A stretch of 64,000 nt of DNA, taken from NCBI RefSeq assembly GCF_000346465.2, contig NC_034009.1:24804600-24868599 (forward strand), given 5' to 3'. Every line of letters starts with the position of its first letter. Position 1 is the stretch's first letter. This DNA is from Prunus persica (taxonomy: Eukaryota; Streptophyta; Magnoliopsida; Rosales; Rosaceae). A program made the translations under genes and the position numbers. This document shows positions 63,040 through 64,000 of this stretch, piece by piece. The notes under the pieces were generated by a model. That model saw nothing but the letters and a program-made list of their open reading frames with translations. It ran no database searches and was not told the DNA's origin.

Positions 63040-64000
63040 TCATTGTAAATTTTGAAGAACATCTTTATACACTATGTTTTTAGTGTAATTATTTGGCGCT
63101 TCTTTATTATTTTCTATTATAATTTTAAGACCTTTAGTTGATGTAACCCTGGATAATGCAACATAAAGTTGTCCATGAGTAAATACAGGTTGAGAAAGAT
63201 ATAGTCCAACTTGTTTCAATTATTGCCTTTGACTTTTATTTTATTGTCATTCCATAACACGGTCTAATTGGGAATTGGCGCCTTTTAAAAATGAAAGGTC
63301 ATTTGTTTTTAGTAGCTGTAAGGCTTATTCGAGGTATGAAAACTTTGTGGCCAATGTTACTACCAGCAAGTATTTTTGCTTCGATAACTTTATCACACAA
63401 TTGTGTGATAACTAATCGTGTTCCATTACACAAACCTGAAGATTGATTTAAGTTTCTCAACAGCATGATAGGCATTCCTATTTTTAAAGCTAAATAATAT
63501 GAAGGTAAACCATTGAATTCAAGTTTGTTTAAAAATTATGTAGGATATAAAATGGTAAGGTTTTCAGAATTTTCAGACGATGAGCATAAAGAATCTGAGC
63601 ATAAATAAATGCGTTCTTGTCCAGGTAATAAATCAATTGCATAGTTATTTATTTAAGTTACAGTTGTGTTTCGAGGTGTTACAATAGCTCGTTCTCTTAA
63701 ATAAGCAAAATTATTGAAATTTGTTTCAAAATTTGGGTATGTTGCTAAAAAAATGGAATGAATAGGATGTGTGTTTGAATGAATAAGTAAATCTTGAGGA
63801 ATTTCGATCCAAGATGCATTTTTATCATTTGGATCATCTATATCAACAATTTGACCATTATTGATACATAGAATCCACGTAGCAAAATCATTTATTTTTT
63901 GTTTTAGATAGTCTCACATTTTTTTTTAAATTGAATATTTTTAAAAAAGGCCATAAATAAGAACTATTGAGAGAGGCATCTATTATTTCTTCTCTTGTTC
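63040..64000 (-). pseudogene. Helitron PIF1-type helicase, C-terminal part (decayed, runs off the edge)
   Basis: Minus-strand frame with helicase C-terminal motifs: LKIGMPIMLLRNLNQSSGLC, NGTRLVITQL and HGQLYVALSRVTSTKGLK (motif VI), ending at TGA 63040. It is broken by at least four nonsense codons: after NTTVT, after LTILYPT, after TATKNK and after MTIK, with a one-base shift around the last (about 63,215-63,245). The Rep domain and Walker A/B lie outside the window. A plain host PIF1 helicase is unlikely, given the adjacent RPA-like gene and the Helitron terminus. Confidence 0.85.

Larger units (their letters stand above)
57299..64000 (-). mobile_element. Helitron (3' end at 57299; 5' end beyond the window)
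   Basis: The minus-strand 3' terminus reads CGTAGCATCGCGCGGGCTTT then TTTGTTAG, matching the plant Helitron tail: a GC-rich imperfect hairpin (57311-57327) 12 nt before a CTRR-like end (here TTAG), followed by host T. It carries the two gene types of plant Helitrons in this orientation, a PIF1-type helicase (63040 to the edge) and an RPA-like protein (60669-62916), both damaged. A solo LTR (58436-60202) sits inside. Confidence 0.85.

Overview
This is nuclear DNA from a flowering plant, almost certainly a eudicot. The genes have many short introns with GT..AG borders, the spacers are AT-rich, and the families are plant ones (LHT amino-acid transporters, BAHD acyltransferases, B12D, cytosolic GAPC, PP2A B'). 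The style fits a woody dicot such as a Rosaceae, but I cannot prove the family from sequence alone. I rebuilt exon structures by hand from reading-frame continuity, splice borders and remembered family sequences. Exon borders inside conserved domains are reliable. UTRs and promoters are only indicative.

Layout, left half (1-46.6 kb), a normal gene-bearing region. It holds the 5' half of a DNA polymerase alpha B-subunit gene (minus, cut by the window edge); an LHT1-type amino-acid transporter (minus); a two-exon ankyrin-repeat protein (minus); a 12-exon cytosolic GAPDH (minus); a gene-poor stretch of about 7 kb (15.5-22.2 kb) full of foldback and retroelement debris; and a small B12D/MLRQ-like mitochondrial membrane protein (plus). 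Next comes a head-to-head pair of BAHD acyltransferases, one intact (minus) and one broken near its N-terminus by a frameshift and stop (plus). Two tandem paralogues of PP2A B'/B56 regulatory subunit (minus) follow, then a complete 20-exon thimet-oligopeptidase-like M3 metallopeptidase (minus) with a MITE in one intron.

Right half (46.9-64 kb), a nest of mobile DNA. A foldback element (46.95-47.63 kb) is followed by a structurally complete PIF/Harbinger transposon (47,800-53,412, TTA target duplication) carrying both proteins of the family: a Myb/SANT-like ORF1 and a DDE transposase. Its transposase transcript appears to start in a noncoding exon next to the right terminal repeat. The resulting intron of about 2 kb contains, in antisense, fragments of two host genes: the last exon of a TIC32-like short-chain dehydrogenase and the first exon of a NAC factor. 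To its right lies a degenerate Copia-like LTR retrotransposon (from 54,098). Its 3' LTR is interrupted after 182 bp, exactly at an A^T site, by a Helitron running on the minus strand to the window end, with decayed RPA and helicase genes. The Helitron is itself interrupted by a 1.77-kb solo LTR with a GTTAC target duplication. The order of events is readable: Copia, then Helitron, then solo LTR.

The genes do not form one pathway. The points most worth following are the host exons inside the Harbinger intron, the base-exact nesting of elements, the young-looking lesion in the second BAHD gene, and the tandem PP2A B' pair.
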